Source of the DNA: Microbacterium sp. RU1D
GTDB taxonomy: Bacteria > Actinomycetota > Actinomycetes > Actinomycetales > Microbacteriaceae
Length of the DNA: 64,000 nt
Reading direction: 5' to 3'
Assembly (NCBI RefSeq): GCF_900156435.1
Contig: NZ_FTPQ01000002.1
Location: 124,001 to 188,000 of the forward strand
The position numbers and the translations under genes are program-made. The notes under the pieces are model-generated. The model was not told the origin of the DNA. It ran no database searches and saw only the letters and a list, made by a program, of their open reading frames with translations. Positions 8,581 to 22,647 of this stretch are shown piece after piece (positions within the stretch are counted from its first letter, which is position 1; each line of letters begins with the position of its first letter).

Positions 8581-8661
8581 TACCGGTGGTGGGACTCGAA
8601 CCCACACGTCTTTCGACAGAGCATTTTGAGTGCCCCGCGTCTGCCATTCCGCCACACCGGC
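8581..8661 (-). tRNA. tRNA-Leu (anticodon CAA)
   Basis: An 81-base cloverleaf. The acceptor stem GCCGGTG pairs with CACCGGT (closing pair G1-U72) and the discriminator is A. The anticodon stem is GGGCA/TGCTC with loop CTCAAAA, so the anticodon CAA reads UUG. A long variable arm (TGTC-GAAA-GACG) is typical of leucine tRNAs, and the T arm is GTGGG-TTCGAGT-CCCAC. CCA is not encoded. It lies between pyk and pdtaR on the same strand, with a TACATT -10 candidate at 8677-8682. Confidence 0.95.
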
Positions 8662-8676
8662 AGGTGCTGCGTTCCC

Positions 8677-8682
8677 AATGTA
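8677..8682 (-). promoter_or_regulatory. -10 candidate for tRNA-Leu
   Basis: TACATT on the minus strand ends 15 bases before the mature 5' end of the tRNA. No TTGACA-like -35 is evident. Confidence 0.35.
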
Positions 8683-8698
8683 CCGGGCGGGAACGCGA

Positions 8699-8733
8699 CA
8701 CGACGCGCGCCGGGATCACCGGCGCGCGTCGTG
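8699..8733 (-). terminator. Strong hairpin after pyk
   Basis: CACGACGCGCGCCGG pairs perfectly with CCGGCGCGCGTCGTG over 15 bases around a GATCA loop, starting five bases beyond the pyk stop. No U tract follows. Confidence 0.75.
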
Positions 8734-8738
8734 AAGGG

Positions 8739-10184
8739 TCAGACTTCCTGGTACCCCGGGGCCGCGCCGTGCACGGCGTCGCCCACGCGGTGCACGCGCA
8801 GGTCGTTCGTCGAACCGGCGATTCCGGGAGGGGAACCGGAGATGACGACCACCTTGTCACCGACCTTTGCCAGGTCGTGGGTGAGCAGGTAGTCGTCGAC
8901 CTGCAGGAACATCTTGTCGGTGTGGGACACGTGCTCCACCAGCGTCGAGCGCACGCCCCAGGTCAGCGCCAGGCGACGGCGGATGCCGGGCTCGGGCGTG
9001 AAGGCGATCATGGGGATGGTCGAGCGCAGGCGCGACATGCGACGAGCGGAGTCGCCCGACTCGGTGAAGACGCACAGGTACTTGGCCTCGACGAAGTCGG
9101 CGACCTCGACGGCGGCGAGCGTGATGGCGCCACCCTGCGTGCGGGGCTTGTTGGTCAGCGGCGCGATGCGCTCGAGACCGTGCTCCTCGGTCGACTCCAC
9201 GATGCGGGCCATCGTCTCGACGACCACCACGGGGTAGGCGCCCACGCTGGTCTCGCCCGAGAGCATGACCGCGTCGGCGCCGTCGAGCACGGCGTTGGCG
9301 ACGTCGGAGGTCTCGGCACGCGTGGGGACGGGGTTCGTGATCATCGACTCGAGCATCTGCGTCGCGACGATGACGGGCTTGGCCATGCGGCGGGCGAGCT
9401 CGACGGCGCGCTTCTGAACGATCGGCACGGCCTCCAGCGGAAGCTCGACGCCGAGGTCGCCTCGGGCGACCATGATGCCGTCGAAGGCGTCGATGATCTC
9501 CTCGAGGTTGTGGACCGCCTGCGGCTTCTCGATCTTGGCGATGACGGGCACGTAGCGCCCCTCCTCGGCCATGATCTCGTGCACGCGCTCGATGTCCTTG
9601 GCATCCCGGACGAAGGAGAGGGCGATGAGGTCGGCACCGGCATTGAGGCCCCAGCGCAGGTCGGCCTCGTCCTTCTCGCTCAGCGCGGGCACGTTCACGG
9701 CCACACCGGGCAGGTTGATGCCCTTGTTGTTCGACACCGGGCCGCCGACGATGACCTTGGTGGTCACGACGGTTCCGTCGGTCTCGACGACCTCGACGCG
9801 GACCTTGCCGTCGTCGATGAGCAGGAAGTCGCCGGGGCGCACGTCGTGGGGCAGGCCCTTGAACGTCGTGCCGACGATCTCCTTGGTGCCGAGGATGTCC
9901 TCGATGGTGATCTTGAAGATGTCGCCGGGAGCGAGGTCGTGCGGACCGTTCTCGAACTTGCCGAGGCGGATCTTCGGGCCCTGCAGGTCGACGAGTGCGG
10001 CGACCGGGCGACCGGCGTCCTCCGCGGCCTTCCGCACGTTGGCGAAGTTGGCGTCGTGCACGGAATAGTCTCCGTGGCTGAGGTTGAGGCGGGCGACGTC
10101 CACCCCGGCGTCGATGATGGCGCGAACCATCTCATACGACGACGTGGCGGGCCCGAGTGTTGCGACGATCTTGGCGCGTCTCAT
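8739..10184 (-). CDS. pyk: Pyruvate kinase
   Basis: A 481-residue glycolytic enzyme converting phosphoenolpyruvate and ADP to pyruvate and ATP in the cytoplasm. It starts with the canonical RRAKIVATLGPATSS and RLNLSHG. It carries VIAKIEKPQAV with the active-site Lys-Glu, ARGDLGVELP, and the MLESMI and ADAVMLSGET stretches of the barrel, followed by the C-terminal regulatory domain. Length is normal for the family. The start is supported by GGAG about ten bases upstream. Upstream lies gltD, with a TAAGCT -10 candidate overlapping the gltD stop, so pyk probably has its own promoter. A strong hairpin follows. Confidence 0.98.
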   Translation of the reverse strand: MRRAKIVATLGPATSSYEMVRAIIDAGVDVARLNLSHGDYSVHDANFANVRKAAEDAGRPVAALVDLQGPKIRLGKFENGPHDLAPGDIFKITIEDILGTKEIVGTTFKGLPHDVRPGDFLLIDDGKVRVEVVETDGTVVTTKVIVGGPVSNNKGINLPGVAVNVPALSEKDEADLRWGLNAGADLIALSFVRDAKDIERVHEIMAEEGRYVPVIAKIEKPQAVHNLEEIIDAFDGIMVARGDLGVELPLEAVPIVQKRAVELARRMAKPVIVATQMLESMITNPVPTRAETSDVANAVLDGADAVMLSGETSVGAYPVVVVETMARIVESTEEHGLERIAPLTNKPRTQGGAITLAAVEVADFVEAKYLCVFTESGDSARRMSRLRSTIPMIAFTPEPGIRRRLALTWGVRSTLVEHVSHTDKMFLQVDDYLLTHDLAKVGDKVVVISGSPPGIAGSTNDLRVHRVGDAVHGAAPGYQEV

Positions 10185-10236
10185 CCGTTTTCAAGCTCCG
10201 TGAGGATTTTCGGGAAGTGGCCGATCGGCCCTTGCC

Positions 10237-10242
10237 AGCTTA
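10237..10242 (-). promoter_or_regulatory. -10 candidate for pyk
   Basis: TAAGCT on the minus strand overlaps the gltD stop codon and would give a leader of about 46 bases before the pyk ATG. Confidence 0.35.
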
Positions 10243-11698
10243 GGCGGGCAGGAGGCCGATGGCGACATCGGTCGGGCGCACCGGCGCGGGGAGCACCGTT
10301 TCGCCCATGAGGAAGGTGTCGACCTCGGCGGCGGCCGCGCGGCCCTCGGCGATGGCCCACACGATGAGCGACTGTCCGCGTCCCGCGTCGCCGGCGACGA
10401 ACACGCCGGGCGTCGTGGTGGCGTAGGTCGCGTCGCGCTCGACGTTGCCGCGGCCGGTGAACTGCGTGCCGAGCTGGCTCTCGAGGTGCTCCCGCTCGGG
10501 GCCGGTGAAGCCCATCGCGATCAGCACGAGGTCGGCGGGGATCTCGCGCTCGGTGCCGCTCTTGGGCACGCGACGCCCGTCGACGTACTCCGTCTCGGCC
10601 ACGCGCAGGGCGCGCACCTCTCCCGCGGCGTTGCCGAGGAACTCCACGGTCGAGGCGAGGAACGTCCGCTCCCCGCCCTCCTCGTGGGCGGATGCCATCT
10701 CGAACAGGTTCGGCATCATCGGCCAGGGCTGCTCGGCGGGACGCTCTGAGGGCGGCTGCTTGCCGATCGCGAGGTTGGTCACGCTCAGCGCACCCTGGCG
10801 GTGGGCGGTGCCGATGCAGTCGGCGCCGGTGTCGCCACCGCCGATAACCACGACGTGCTTCCCCTCTGCCGTGATCTGCTGCGGGATCTGATCTCCCGCG
10901 ACGGCCTTGTTGCCCTCGATGAGGTACTCCATGGCGTAGTGCACGCCGTCGAGGTCACGACCCGGGATGGCGAGGTCCCGCGGCACGGTCGATCCCGTGG
11001 CCACCACGACGGCGTCGTAGCGGGCGCGCAGGTCGCTCCATGAGATGTCCGTGCCGATCTCGACGCCCGCGCGGAAGCGGGTGCCCTCGGCCTGCATCTG
11101 ACGAAGGCGCAGTTCGAGGTGGCGCTTCTCCATCTTGAAGTCCGGGATGCCGTAGCGCAGCAGGCCGCCGATGCGGTCGTCGCGCTCGAAGACGGCGACG
11201 GTGTGTCCGGCACGAGTCAGTTGCTGCGCGGCCGCGAGGCCCGCGGGACCCGATCCCACGACGGCGACGGTCTTGCCCGTCAGGCGCTCCGGCGGCTCGG
11301 GCTCGACCCAGCCGTTGCCGAACGCCTCGTCGATGATCGAGACCTCGACCTGCTTGATCGTCACGGCAGGCTGGTTGATGCCGAGCACGCACGAGCTCTC
11401 GCAGGGCGCGGGGCACAGGCGCCCCGTGAACTCCGGGAAGTTGTTCGTCGCGTGCAGACGCTCGATGGCCGCGCGGCCTTCACCGCGCCACGTGAGGTCG
11501 TTCCACTCGGGGATCAGGTTCCCCAGCGGGCAGCCCTTGTGACAGAACGGGATGCCGCAGTCCATGCAGCGGCCGGCCTGGCGCTTGATAACGGCCGAAT
11601 CACCCGGCTCGTACACCTCTTTCCAGTCCATGATGCGCACGGGCACCGGTCGACGCTTCGGGAGCTCGCGCTCCGTGGTCTTCAGAAAACCCTTCGGG

Positions 11699-11706
<8 letters not shown>
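10240..11706 (-). CDS. gltD: Glutamate synthase small subunit
   Basis: A 488-residue beta subunit of NADPH-dependent glutamate synthase, which passes electrons from NADPH to the GltB subunit. N-terminal 4Fe-4S cluster cysteines are Cys47, Cys50, Cys55 and Cys59 ([13 protein letters not shown]), with a second set around APCESSC. The FAD motif is [10 protein letters not shown] and the NADPH motif [11 protein letters not shown]. The GTG start at 11706 lies inside the end of gltB (8-base overlap) with GGAGGTGA a few bases upstream, so the two subunits are translationally coupled. Confidence 0.97.
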
Positions 11707-16276
<4,570 letters not shown>

Positions 16277-16328
16277 ATCAACCGTCCTCACGTTGATGCT
16301 TCGAATGGGACGACGTCGGCCCAGAGTG

Positions 16329-17333
16329 TTAGTTCGTGGCGGGGCTGCTTGTGGCGCTGGTGCCGACGGTGTCGTTCGTCGCGGGCGGCTCGCTCACGTC
16401 GACGAAGTCAGAGGGGTCGCCTGAGTCTACAGCCCCCGGAGCCTTCGACTCGCGCCCGGGCACGTACGGCGACGGCTCGAGGCCGTGGTGGCGACGCGAC
16501 TGCACGACGAAGATGACGATGCCGAGGATGACACCGAAGATCGCGGCCCAGACGTTCGTGCGCAGACCGAGGATGATGTCGCTGGGGTCGATGCGGATGG
16601 ACTCCCACACGATGCGACCGGCGCTGTACCAGACGAGGTAGATCGCGAACTGCTTGCCCCACTGGAGCGTGAAGCGCTTGCCGACGTACAGGATGACCAC
16701 GGCGCCGAGCAGGTTCCAGATGACCTCGTACGCGAAGGTCGGGTGGAACAGCGTTCCCGCCGGCAGGCCGACGGGGATCGCGGAGTTGCCCGCGGCGATC
16801 TCGAGACCCCACGGCAGGTCGGTGGGCTGACCGAACAGTTCCTGGTTGAACCAGTTGCCGAAGCGCCCCATGGCCTGGGCGATGATGAGGCCCGGCGCGA
16901 GCGCGTCGGCGAAGGTCCAGAACCGGATGCCGGTCCACTTGCAGCCCAAGATGGCGCCGATCGCGCCGCCGATGAGGGCGCCGTAGATGGCGATGCCGCC
17001 CTCCCAGATGGCCCACACCGATCCCGGCTGCGTGATGTTCCACGGGTTGGAGCCGGGGCCGAAGTAGAAGCCCGCGTGGGTGGCCACGTGGTAGATGCGC
17101 GCGACGATGATCGCGAGCGGGACGGCGAGCAGGCAGATGTCGATGACGACCCACTTCTCGGCGCCGCGACGCGTCAGCCGCGCGTTCGTGAGGAACACCG
17201 CGACGATGATGCCCGCGACGATGCACAGGGCATAGAAGTGGATGCGGAGCGGACCGAGATCGACGTACGAGATGGTCGGGCTCGGGATGCTGGCGAGCAC
17301 GCCGGAGGCGGCGCTCGAGAGGGCGAACGTCAT
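16329..17333 (-). CDS. lgt: Prolipoprotein diacylglyceryl transferase
   Basis: A 334-residue inner-membrane enzyme that moves diacylglycerol from phosphatidylglycerol to the lipobox cysteine of prolipoproteins. It shows about seven hydrophobic segments, the [12 protein letters not shown] signature, and [13 protein letters not shown], the conserved arginine-asparagine-glutamate motif. A Ser/Thr/Pro-rich tail of about 45 residues follows the last helix. It lies downstream of trpA as in mycobacteria. TAGACT, made partly of the trpA stop codon, ends seven bases before the ATG, so lgt may have its own leaderless promoter inside the trp operon; no Shine-Dalgarno site is seen. Confidence 0.95.
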   Translation of the reverse strand: MTFALSSAASGVLASIPSPTISYVDLGPLRIHFYALCIVAGIIVAVFLTNARLTRRGAEKWVVIDICLLAVPLAIIVARIYHVATHAGFYFGPGSNPWNITQPGSVWAIWEGGIAIYGALIGGAIGAILGCKWTGIRFWTFADALAPGLIIAQAMGRFGNWFNQELFGQPTDLPWGLEIAAGNSAIPVGLPAGTLFHPTFAYEVIWNLLGAVVILYVGKRFTLQWGKQFAIYLVWYSAGRIVWESIRIDPSDIILGLRTNVWAAIFGVILGIVIFVVQSRRHHGLEPSPYVPGRESKAPGAVDSGDPSDFVDVSEPPATNDTVGTSATSSPATN

Positions 17334-17340
17334 GCAGACG

Positions 17341-17346
17341 AGTCTA
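17341..17346 (-). promoter_or_regulatory. -10 box overlapping trpA stop, for lgt
   Basis: TAGACT on the minus strand includes the TAG stop of trpA and ends seven bases before the lgt ATG. Confidence 0.45.
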
Positions 17347-18135
17347 GGCGCGCTGAACGGCGCCCGCGGACAGCTCCCTCGCGAGCGAGGAGAGGCCGTC
17401 GACACCGCCGTCGCGCAGCGCTTTGACCAGCGCGGTGCCGACGATCGCGCCGTCGGCGTACTCGACGACGCCGGCGACCTGCTCGGCGTTGGAGATGCCG
17501 ATGCCCACGCACGCGTGCTGCGCACCGAACGCGCGCAGGCGCTCGACGAGGCGCCGTGCGGCGGCGTCGAGAGAGGCCCGCTCCCCCGTGATCCCCATCG
17601 TCGACACCGTGTACACGAAGCCGGTGGAAGCGTCGACGATCATCTTGAGGCGCTCGTCGGAGGAGGTGGGCGCGGCGAGGAACACGCGGTCGAGGCCCGT
17701 GCGCTCGCTCGCGGCGATCCAGACCTCGCCGGCGTCGGGAGTGATGTCGGGCGTGATGAGGCCCGCTCCCCCGGCGGCGACGAGCTCGTCGGCGTAACGA
17801 TTGACGCCGTACTGCTCGACGAGGTTCCAGTACGTCATGACCAGGATCGGCACGTCGGTGCGCGCCGTGACCTCGCGGATGATCGTGAAGAGGTCGCGCA
17901 TGCGGAAGCCGTTGGCCAGCGCCGTCTGCGTCGCCTCCTGGATGACCAGGCCGTCCATGACGGGGTCGCTGTAGGGCGGCCCGAGCTCGATGACGTCGGC
18001 ACCTGCCTCGGCGAGGGCGACGGCCGCCTCGATGCTCGTGGCGACATCGGGGAAGCCGGCGGGCAGATACCCGACGAACGCGCCGCGCCCTTCCGCGTGG
18101 GCGGCGTCGATCGCCGCGGCAACGCGCGAGGTCAC
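17344..18135 (-). CDS. trpA: Tryptophan synthase alpha chain
   Basis: A 263-residue TIM-barrel subunit cleaving indole-3-glycerol phosphate to indole and glyceraldehyde 3-phosphate. [15 protein letters not shown] carries the catalytic pair Glu50 and Asp61, equivalent to Glu49 and Asp60 of the Salmonella enzyme. The GTG start overlaps the trpB stop by four bases (GTGA), as expected for subunits made in equal amounts. Length is normal. Confidence 0.97.
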   Translation of the reverse strand: MTSRVAAAIDAAHAEGRGAFVGYLPAGFPDVATSIEAAVALAEAGADVIELGPPYSDPVMDGLVIQEATQTALANGFRMRDLFTIIREVTARTDVPILVMTYWNLVEQYGVNRYADELVAAGGAGLITPDITPDAGEVWIAASERTGLDRVFLAAPTSSDERLKMIVDASTGFVYTVSTMGITGERASLDAAARRLVERLRAFGAQHACVGIGISNAEQVAGVVEYADGAIVGTALVKALRDGGVDGLSSLARELSAGAVQRA

Positions 18136-19475
18136 AGCTCGACCCCCGCTCCGCTTGCCGCGTCGGGCGCCGGGGCGACGTCGACGGGAGAACCGGGGGC
18201 GGATGCCACGGCCTCGGCGGCGTGCGTCTGCGCGGCGCCGTCGACGCTCTCCGGCGCGTGCTCGGCGTCGTAGAGGTCGAAGTAGCGGGCGGCGGTGTCC
18301 ATGTCCTTGTCCCCTCGTCCCGACAGGTTGATCGCGATGATCGCGTCGGGGCCGAGCTCGCGTCCGATGCGCAGGGCGCCGGCGAGGGCGTGCGCGGACT
18401 CGATCGCGGGGATGATGCCCTCCGTCCGCGAGAGCAGGCGCAGCGCCTGCATGGCCTCGTCGTCGGTGGCCGGGATGTACTGCGCGCGACCGATGTCGGC
18501 GAGCCAGGCGTGCTCGGGACCGACGCCGGGGTAGTCGAGGCCGGCCGAGATCGAGTGCGACTCGGTGGTCTGGCCGTCCTCGTCCTGCAGCACGTACGTG
18601 CGTGCGCCGTGCAGGACGCCCGGGCGTCCGCGACCGATGGATGCCGCGTGCTTGGGGGTGTCGACTCCGTCGCCCGCTGCTTCGACGCCGTACAGGGCCA
18701 CGCCCTCGTCGTCGAGGAAGGCGTCGAACATGCCGATCGCGTTCGAGCCGCCGCCGACGCAGGCGAAGACGGCATCCGGAAGGCGTCCGAGGCGGCGCAG
18801 GAACTCCTCGCGCGTCTCTTCGCCGATGACCTTCTGGAAGTCGCGCACCATCGCGGGGAACGGGTGCGGACCCGCGGCGGTGCCGAAGATGTAGTTGGTG
18901 GTCTCGACCGAGGCGACCCAGTCGCGATAGGCCTCGTTGATCGCGTCCTTGAGAGTGCGCGACCCCGTCGTGACCGGCACGACCTCGGCGCCGAGGAGGC
19001 GCATCCGCGCGACGTTGAGCGCCTGGCGCTCGGTGTCGACCTCGCCCATGTAGATGACGCAGTCGAGGCCGAACAGAGCGGCCGCGGTCGCGGTGGCGAC
19101 GCCGTGCTGGCCGGCTCCGGTCTCGGCGATCACGCGCGTCTTGCCGAGGCGCTTGGTGAGCAGCGCCTGGCCGAGCACGTTGTTGATCTTGTGCGAGCCG
19201 GTGTGGTTCAGGTCTTCGCGCTTGAGGAAGACGCGCGCTCCCCCGGCGTGCGCGGCGAAGCGCGGAACCTCGGTGAGTACCGACGGTCGACCTGCGTAGT
19301 CGTGCAGCAGGGCGCGCAGCTCGGTGTGGAATTCCGGATCGGTCATGGCCGACTCGTAGACCGCGGTGAGCTCGTCGATCGCGGCGATGAGCGACTCGGG
19401 CATGTAGCGGCCGCCGAAGTCGCCGAAGAACGGCCCCTTCTGGTCGCGCAGCTTCGGGGCGGGAACGGTGGTCAT
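18132..19475 (-). CDS. trpB: Tryptophan synthase beta chain
   Basis: A 447-residue PLP enzyme condensing indole and serine to tryptophan. HTGSHKINN gives the PLP lysine Lys96, and the glycine-rich phosphate site is [10 protein letters not shown]. It starts in a 4-base ATGA overlap with trpC. The C-terminus is extended by about 45 Ala/Pro/Glu-rich residues beyond the usual family end, apparently disordered. The core is intact. Confidence 0.97.
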   Translation of the reverse strand: MTTVPAPKLRDQKGPFFGDFGGRYMPESLIAAIDELTAVYESAMTDPEFHTELRALLHDYAGRPSVLTEVPRFAAHAGGARVFLKREDLNHTGSHKINNVLGQALLTKRLGKTRVIAETGAGQHGVATATAAALFGLDCVIYMGEVDTERQALNVARMRLLGAEVVPVTTGSRTLKDAINEAYRDWVASVETTNYIFGTAAGPHPFPAMVRDFQKVIGEETREEFLRRLGRLPDAVFACVGGGSNAIGMFDAFLDDEGVALYGVEAAGDGVDTPKHAASIGRGRPGVLHGARTYVLQDEDGQTTESHSISAGLDYPGVGPEHAWLADIGRAQYIPATDDEAMQALRLLSRTEGIIPAIESAHALAGALRIGRELGPDAIIAINLSGRGDKDMDTAARYFDLYDAEHAPESVDGAAQTHAAEAVASAPGSPVDVAPAPDAASGAGVEL

Positions 19476-20248
19476 GACGTCTCCTGGAGGAACGCGCGGA
19501 GGGTGGCGACGGGGTCGCCGGTCACGAGGGCCTCGCCCACGAGCACCACGTCCGCACCCGCGGCGCGGTAGTGGGCGACGTCGGCGGGCGCAAGGACGGC
19601 GGACTCGGCGATCTTGATCGCGTCGGCCGGGAAGCGATCGGCGAGCGAGCCGAACAGGTCGCGGTCGAGTTCGAAGGTCGAGAGGTTGCGGGCGTTGACG
19701 CCGATGAGCTTGGCGCCCAGCTGCGCGGCCCGCTCGAGCTCGTCGGCCGAGTGCGTCTCGACGAGGGCGGTCATGCCCAGGTCGGTGACGAGACCGTACA
19801 GCTCGGTCAGCGTCTCGTCGTCGAGGGCGGCGACGATGAGCAGCACCAGATCGGCGCCCGAGGCGCGGGCCTCGAGCACCTGGTACGGCGTGGCGATGAA
19901 GTCTTTGCGCAGCACCGGGACGCTCACGGCGGCGCGGACGGCCTCGAGGTCGGCGAGGCTGCCCTTGAACTTGCGGCCCTCCGTGAGCACGGAGATTGCT
20001 GAGGCGCCGCCCTCTTCGTACAGGCGCGCCTGTCGTGCGGGATCGGGGATCGAGGCCAGGTCGCCGCGCGAGGGGCTCGCGCGCTTGACCTCGGCGATGA
20101 CCTTCACCCGGTCGGCGGGGGCCAGCATGGCCAACGCGTTCCGGGCCGGGGTCTGCGCGAGGGCGTCGCGTTCGACGTCCGCGAGCGGGCGCGTCTGGGC
20201 GCGCTGCTCGGCATCCTCCACCGCTCCGGCCGTCAGATCGGCCAGCAC
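19472..20248 (-). CDS. trpC: Indole-3-glycerol-phosphate synthase
   Basis: A 258-residue TIM-barrel enzyme closing the indole ring (CdRP to indole-3-glycerol phosphate). [13 protein letters not shown] and VLRKDFI carry the conserved lysines, and ALVETHS and IGVNARNL are also present. The GTG at 20248 lies two bases after the stop of the small membrane protein gene, with AAGG about ten bases upstream. A longer frame upstream only repeats the neighbour in another phase. It acts just before TrpAB in this operon. Confidence 0.96.
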   Translation of the reverse strand: MLADLTAGAVEDAEQRAQTRPLADVERDALAQTPARNALAMLAPADRVKVIAEVKRASPSRGDLASIPDPARQARLYEEGGASAISVLTEGRKFKGSLADLEAVRAAVSVPVLRKDFIATPYQVLEARASGADLVLLIVAALDDETLTELYGLVTDLGMTALVETHSADELERAAQLGAKLIGVNARNLSTFELDRDLFGSLADRFPADAIKIAESAVLAPADVAHYRAAGADVVLVGEALVTGDPVATLRAFLQETS

Positions 20249-20250
20249 GG

Positions 20251-20481
20251 TCAGTGCGCCTTCGGGTTGGTTTTCGCGCCGTTCGCGCCGTAACCGGCCT
20301 TGGTCATGGCCCAGCCGACGATCGCGCCGACGACGAGCAGACCCACCGAGGCCCACACCAGCACCGGCATGTCGAGCCAGAAGAACAGCGTGCCGAGCGT
20401 GAAGGCGAGCAGCATGATGATCACGGCCGTCCAGGCGGCGGGCGAGTGTCCGTGGCCGGGATCGCCGATGGGGTTGCTCAT
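20251..20481 (-). CDS. HGxxPAAW family small membrane protein
   Basis: A 76-residue protein with GHGHSPAAW near residues 9-17 and two transmembrane helices. The family is conserved in actinobacteria just ahead of trpC; its role is not known to me. The start is well supported by AGGAG four bases before ATG. It is the first gene of the trpCBA-lgt transcription unit, with a TAGACT -10 box about 45 bases upstream inside a palindrome. Confidence 0.88.
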   Translation of the reverse strand: MSNPIGDPGHGHSPAAWTAVIIMLLAFTLGTLFFWLDMPVLVWASVGLLVVGAIVGWAMTKAGYGANGAKTNPKAH

Positions 20482-20520
20482 GGGACTCCTAACAGTCGCG
20501 CGCGGGCGCGGGGGAAAGCG

Positions 20521-20538
20521 TTCGATCAGTCTATCGAA
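20521..20538. promoter_or_regulatory. Palindromic promoter/operator of trp operon
   Basis: TTCGAT-CAGTCT-ATCGAA is a perfect 6-base-arm inverted repeat. On the minus strand its centre reads TAGACT, a -10 box that would start transcription about 40 bases before the HGxxPAAW gene. A regulator bound here would block the promoter. Confidence 0.45.
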
Positions 20539-20623
20539 GCGCGGTGCGCCTCTCCCGCCGTCGTCTCGATGTCGCGAGGTCGGCGCTGGCGGTGGTCCGC
20601 CCGTCGCCGCGGCGGGGTGTCGC

Positions 20624-20690
20624 CGAGAAACGCTGTTCGTGCCGAGACACCCGGTCTCGCGCCGTGTTTCGCGAGGATCAGCGTTTCTCG
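20624..20690. repeat. Nested palindrome, copy 1
   Basis: Outer arms CGAGAAACGCTG and CAGCGTTTCTCG are perfect over 12 bases. Inner arms CGAGACAC and GTGTTTCG match at 7 of 8. Confidence 0.85.
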
Positions 20691-20766
20691 CGTGCGAGGG
20701 ACAGGCGATGGGAATGCCGGGCCCTGCGTGCCTCCAGACGGTGTGGCGGCCTCGCGGCGATGCCGC

Positions 20767-20833
20767 CGAGGAACGCTGTTTGTGCCGAGACACGCGGTGA
20801 CGCGGCGTGTTTCGCAAGAAACGGCGTTTCTCG
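20767..20833. repeat. Nested palindrome, copy 2
   Basis: About 80% like copy 1, in the same orientation and 143 bases away. Outer arms CGAGGAACGCTG and CGGCGTTTCTCG, inner CGAGACAC and GTGTTTCG. Confidence 0.85.
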
Positions 20834-20960
20834 CGAGCAGCGGGCAGCGGGCCGGGGCGTCCGGCAGCGGGACGGGGCGTCGGGTAGTGGGACGGGGCGT
20901 CGGGTAGTGGGCCGGGTCGTCGAGCGCCCGGCGCCGGGGCACCGGGACTTGCGCGTGGGC

Positions 20961-21548
20961 TCAGGCGGTCGGGTCGTCGCCGCGCGAGAGGTCGTCCCAC
21001 GAGTCGATCGCGTCGTGCGGGCGGCCCGTGTCGGCGCCGGCCTCGGTCGCCGTGCGGTACTTGCGGCTCGCGCCCGACGCCCAACGCCGGGCGGTGACGA
21101 GCGTGAAGACGGCGGCGGCGGCGAGGACGACCTGGGCGATCAGCGTCACGGCGGGCCACGGGGTGAGCGAGAGATCGCTCACGAGCGAGGCGACGGCATC
21201 CGTCCCCGAGATCCCCGTCGCCTCGGTCACGGCGGCGGCGGTGGCCGACACGGGCGTGGCGAAGAGCAATTGCGCCGTGGCGATGCCCACGAGCACCGCG
21301 ATCAGGATGCCGAGCACCCCGAACAGGTAGCGCAGCACCGGGCCGACGATCGACAGCGCGGCTCCGAGGGCGAGAGCGGCGAGACTGAGCGGGGTGAGCA
21401 CCGGCAGGGCGTCGGCGCCCGCGACGGCGAGGGTCTGCTGCGCGCCGTCGTCGAGGGTGACGTCGATCCAGGTCTGGGTCGAGGCGATCACGCCGATCGC
21501 CCCGGCCGCCAGCATCGCCAGCACCGCCATCGAGCGGGCGCGCCGCAT
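20961..21548 (-). CDS. Trp biosynthesis-associated membrane protein
   Basis: A 195-residue membrane protein with four predicted helices (about 8-28, 50-75, 80-105 and 135-160) and an acidic, hydrophilic C-terminal tail ending RGDDPTA. It resembles the conserved protein encoded beside trp genes in actinobacteria (TIGR02234 type); its function is unproven. Its ATG overlaps the hisI stop by one base (TGATG), so it is translationally coupled to the his genes. In related genomes trpE usually lies between hisI and this gene; here it is absent. Confidence 0.85.
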   Translation of the reverse strand: MRRARSMAVLAMLAAGAIGVIASTQTWIDVTLDDGAQQTLAVAGADALPVLTPLSLAALALGAALSIVGPVLRYLFGVLGILIAVLVGIATAQLLFATPVSATAAAVTEATGISGTDAVASLVSDLSLTPWPAVTLIAQVVLAAAAVFTLVTARRWASGASRKYRTATEAGADTGRPHDAIDSWDDLSRGDDPTA

Positions 21549-21886
21549 CAGCGCTCCCCCACGACAGGGTGCAGGTCGTCGGCGTCGAAGCAGGTGTGGT
21601 CGCCCGTGTGGCACGCGGCGCCGACCTGATCGACCTCGATCAGCAGGGTGTCGCCGTCGCAGTCGAGGCGCGCGCCCTTGACGATCTGGATGTGCCCGGA
21701 GGTGTCGCCCTTGCGCCAGTACTCCTGACGCGAGCGAGACCAGAACGTGACGCGGCCGGTTGTGAGCGTGCGGTTCAGGGCCTCGGCATCCATCCACCCG
21801 ACCATGAGCACCTCGCGCGAGTCGAACTGCTGGATCACCGCGGCCACCAGGCCGTCGGCGTCGTACTTCACCCGGTCGACGCTCAT
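21548..21886 (-). CDS. hisI: Phosphoribosyl-AMP cyclohydrolase
   Basis: A 112-residue enzyme for the third step of histidine synthesis, opening the adenine ring of PR-AMP. LDCDGDT provides the magnesium aspartates, and CHTGDHTCF provides the zinc cysteines with the upstream cysteine. It is the stand-alone form, with the PR-ATP pyrophosphatase encoded separately as hisE. It overlaps hisF by four bases. Confidence 0.96.
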   Translation of the reverse strand: MSVDRVKYDADGLVAAVIQQFDSREVLMVGWMDAEALNRTLTTGRVTFWSRSRQEYWRKGDTSGHIQIVKGARLDCDGDTLLIEVDQVGAACHTGDHTCFDADDLHPVVGER

Positions 21887-22647
21887 CGGCGCACCTCGAG
21901 CCCTTCGGCGGCCATGGCGTCTTTCACCTGTCCGACGGTCAGCTGACCCGAGTGAAACACGGATGCCGCGAGCACGGCGTCGGCGCCGGCCTGGATCGCG
22001 GGGGCGAAGTGCTCGAGGGCTCCCGCGCCGCCCGAGGCGATGACCGGCACCGCCGCAACCTGGCGCATGAGACGGACGAGCTCCAGATCGAAGCCCTGCT
22101 TCGTACCGTCGGCGTCGATCGAGTTGACCAGTAGCTCGCCGGCGCCGCGCTCGACGGCCTCGCGCGCCCATTCGAGCGCGTCGAGGGTCGTCTCGGTGCG
22201 GCCGCCGTGGGTGGTCACGACGAAGCCGGAGGGAGTGGATGCCGCCCGCTTGACGTCGAGCGAGAGCACGATCACCTGGGCGCCGAAGCGATCGGCGATC
22301 TCGTCGATGAGTGCGGGGCGGGCGATCGCGGCCGAATTGACGCCGATCTTGTCGGCGCCGACCGCGAGGAGCCGGGCGACGTCGTCGCTCGAGCGCACTC
22401 CCCCGCCGACGGTCAGCGGGATGAAGACCTGCTCGGCCGTGCGGCGCACGACGTCGTAGGTGGTGGAGCGCTCGTCGACGGTCGCCGTGACGTCGAGGAA
22501 GGTGACCTCATCGGCGCCCTGGTCGAAGTAGAGCTTCGCGAGCTCGACCGGGTCGCCCATGTCGCGCAGGTCGAGGAAGTTGACGCCCTTCACGACGCGG
22601 CCCGCGGCGACGTCGAGGCAGGGGATGACGCGACGCGCGAGGGTCAT
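21883..22647 (-). CDS. hisF: Imidazole glycerol phosphate synthase subunit HisF
   Basis: A 254-residue TIM-barrel cyclase subunit. [12 protein letters not shown] near the N-terminus holds the first catalytic aspartate, LSLDVKR the second, and VGGGVRS and ASGGAG are phosphate-binding turns. Its start overlaps the hisG stop by one base. The glutaminase partner HisH is not in this window. Confidence 0.97.
   Translation of the reverse strand: MTLARRVIPCLDVAAGRVVKGVNFLDLRDMGDPVELAKLYFDQGADEVTFLDVTATVDERSTTYDVVRRTAEQVFIPLTVGGGVRSSDDVARLLAVGADKIGVNSAAIARPALIDEIADRFGAQVIVLSLDVKRAASTPSGFVVTTHGGRTETTLDALEWAREAVERGAGELLVNSIDADGTKQGFDLELVRLMRQVAAVPVIASGGAGALEHFAPAIQAGADAVLAASVFHSGQLTVGQVKDAMAAEGLEVRR

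Larger units (their letters stand above)
20482..20960. other. 479-base gap with promoter and nested palindromes
   Basis: No gene is supported here. The gap holds the trp operon promoter palindrome (20521-20538) and two copies of a nested palindrome (20624-20690, 20767-20833). A simple GGGxCGGGGCGTC-type repetition follows at 20845-20925. Open frames across it only translate the palindromes. Confidence 0.7.

Noticed and set aside
20624..20833. CRISPR-like array
   Set aside because: Only two copies stand together, they are not separated by unique spacers of constant length, and each is itself palindromic.
20482..21159. Open frames with repeated RNTPRHRVSRHK-like peptides in the trp gap
   Set aside because: The peptide repetition comes from translating the nested palindromes; no ribosome site or codon bias supports coding.
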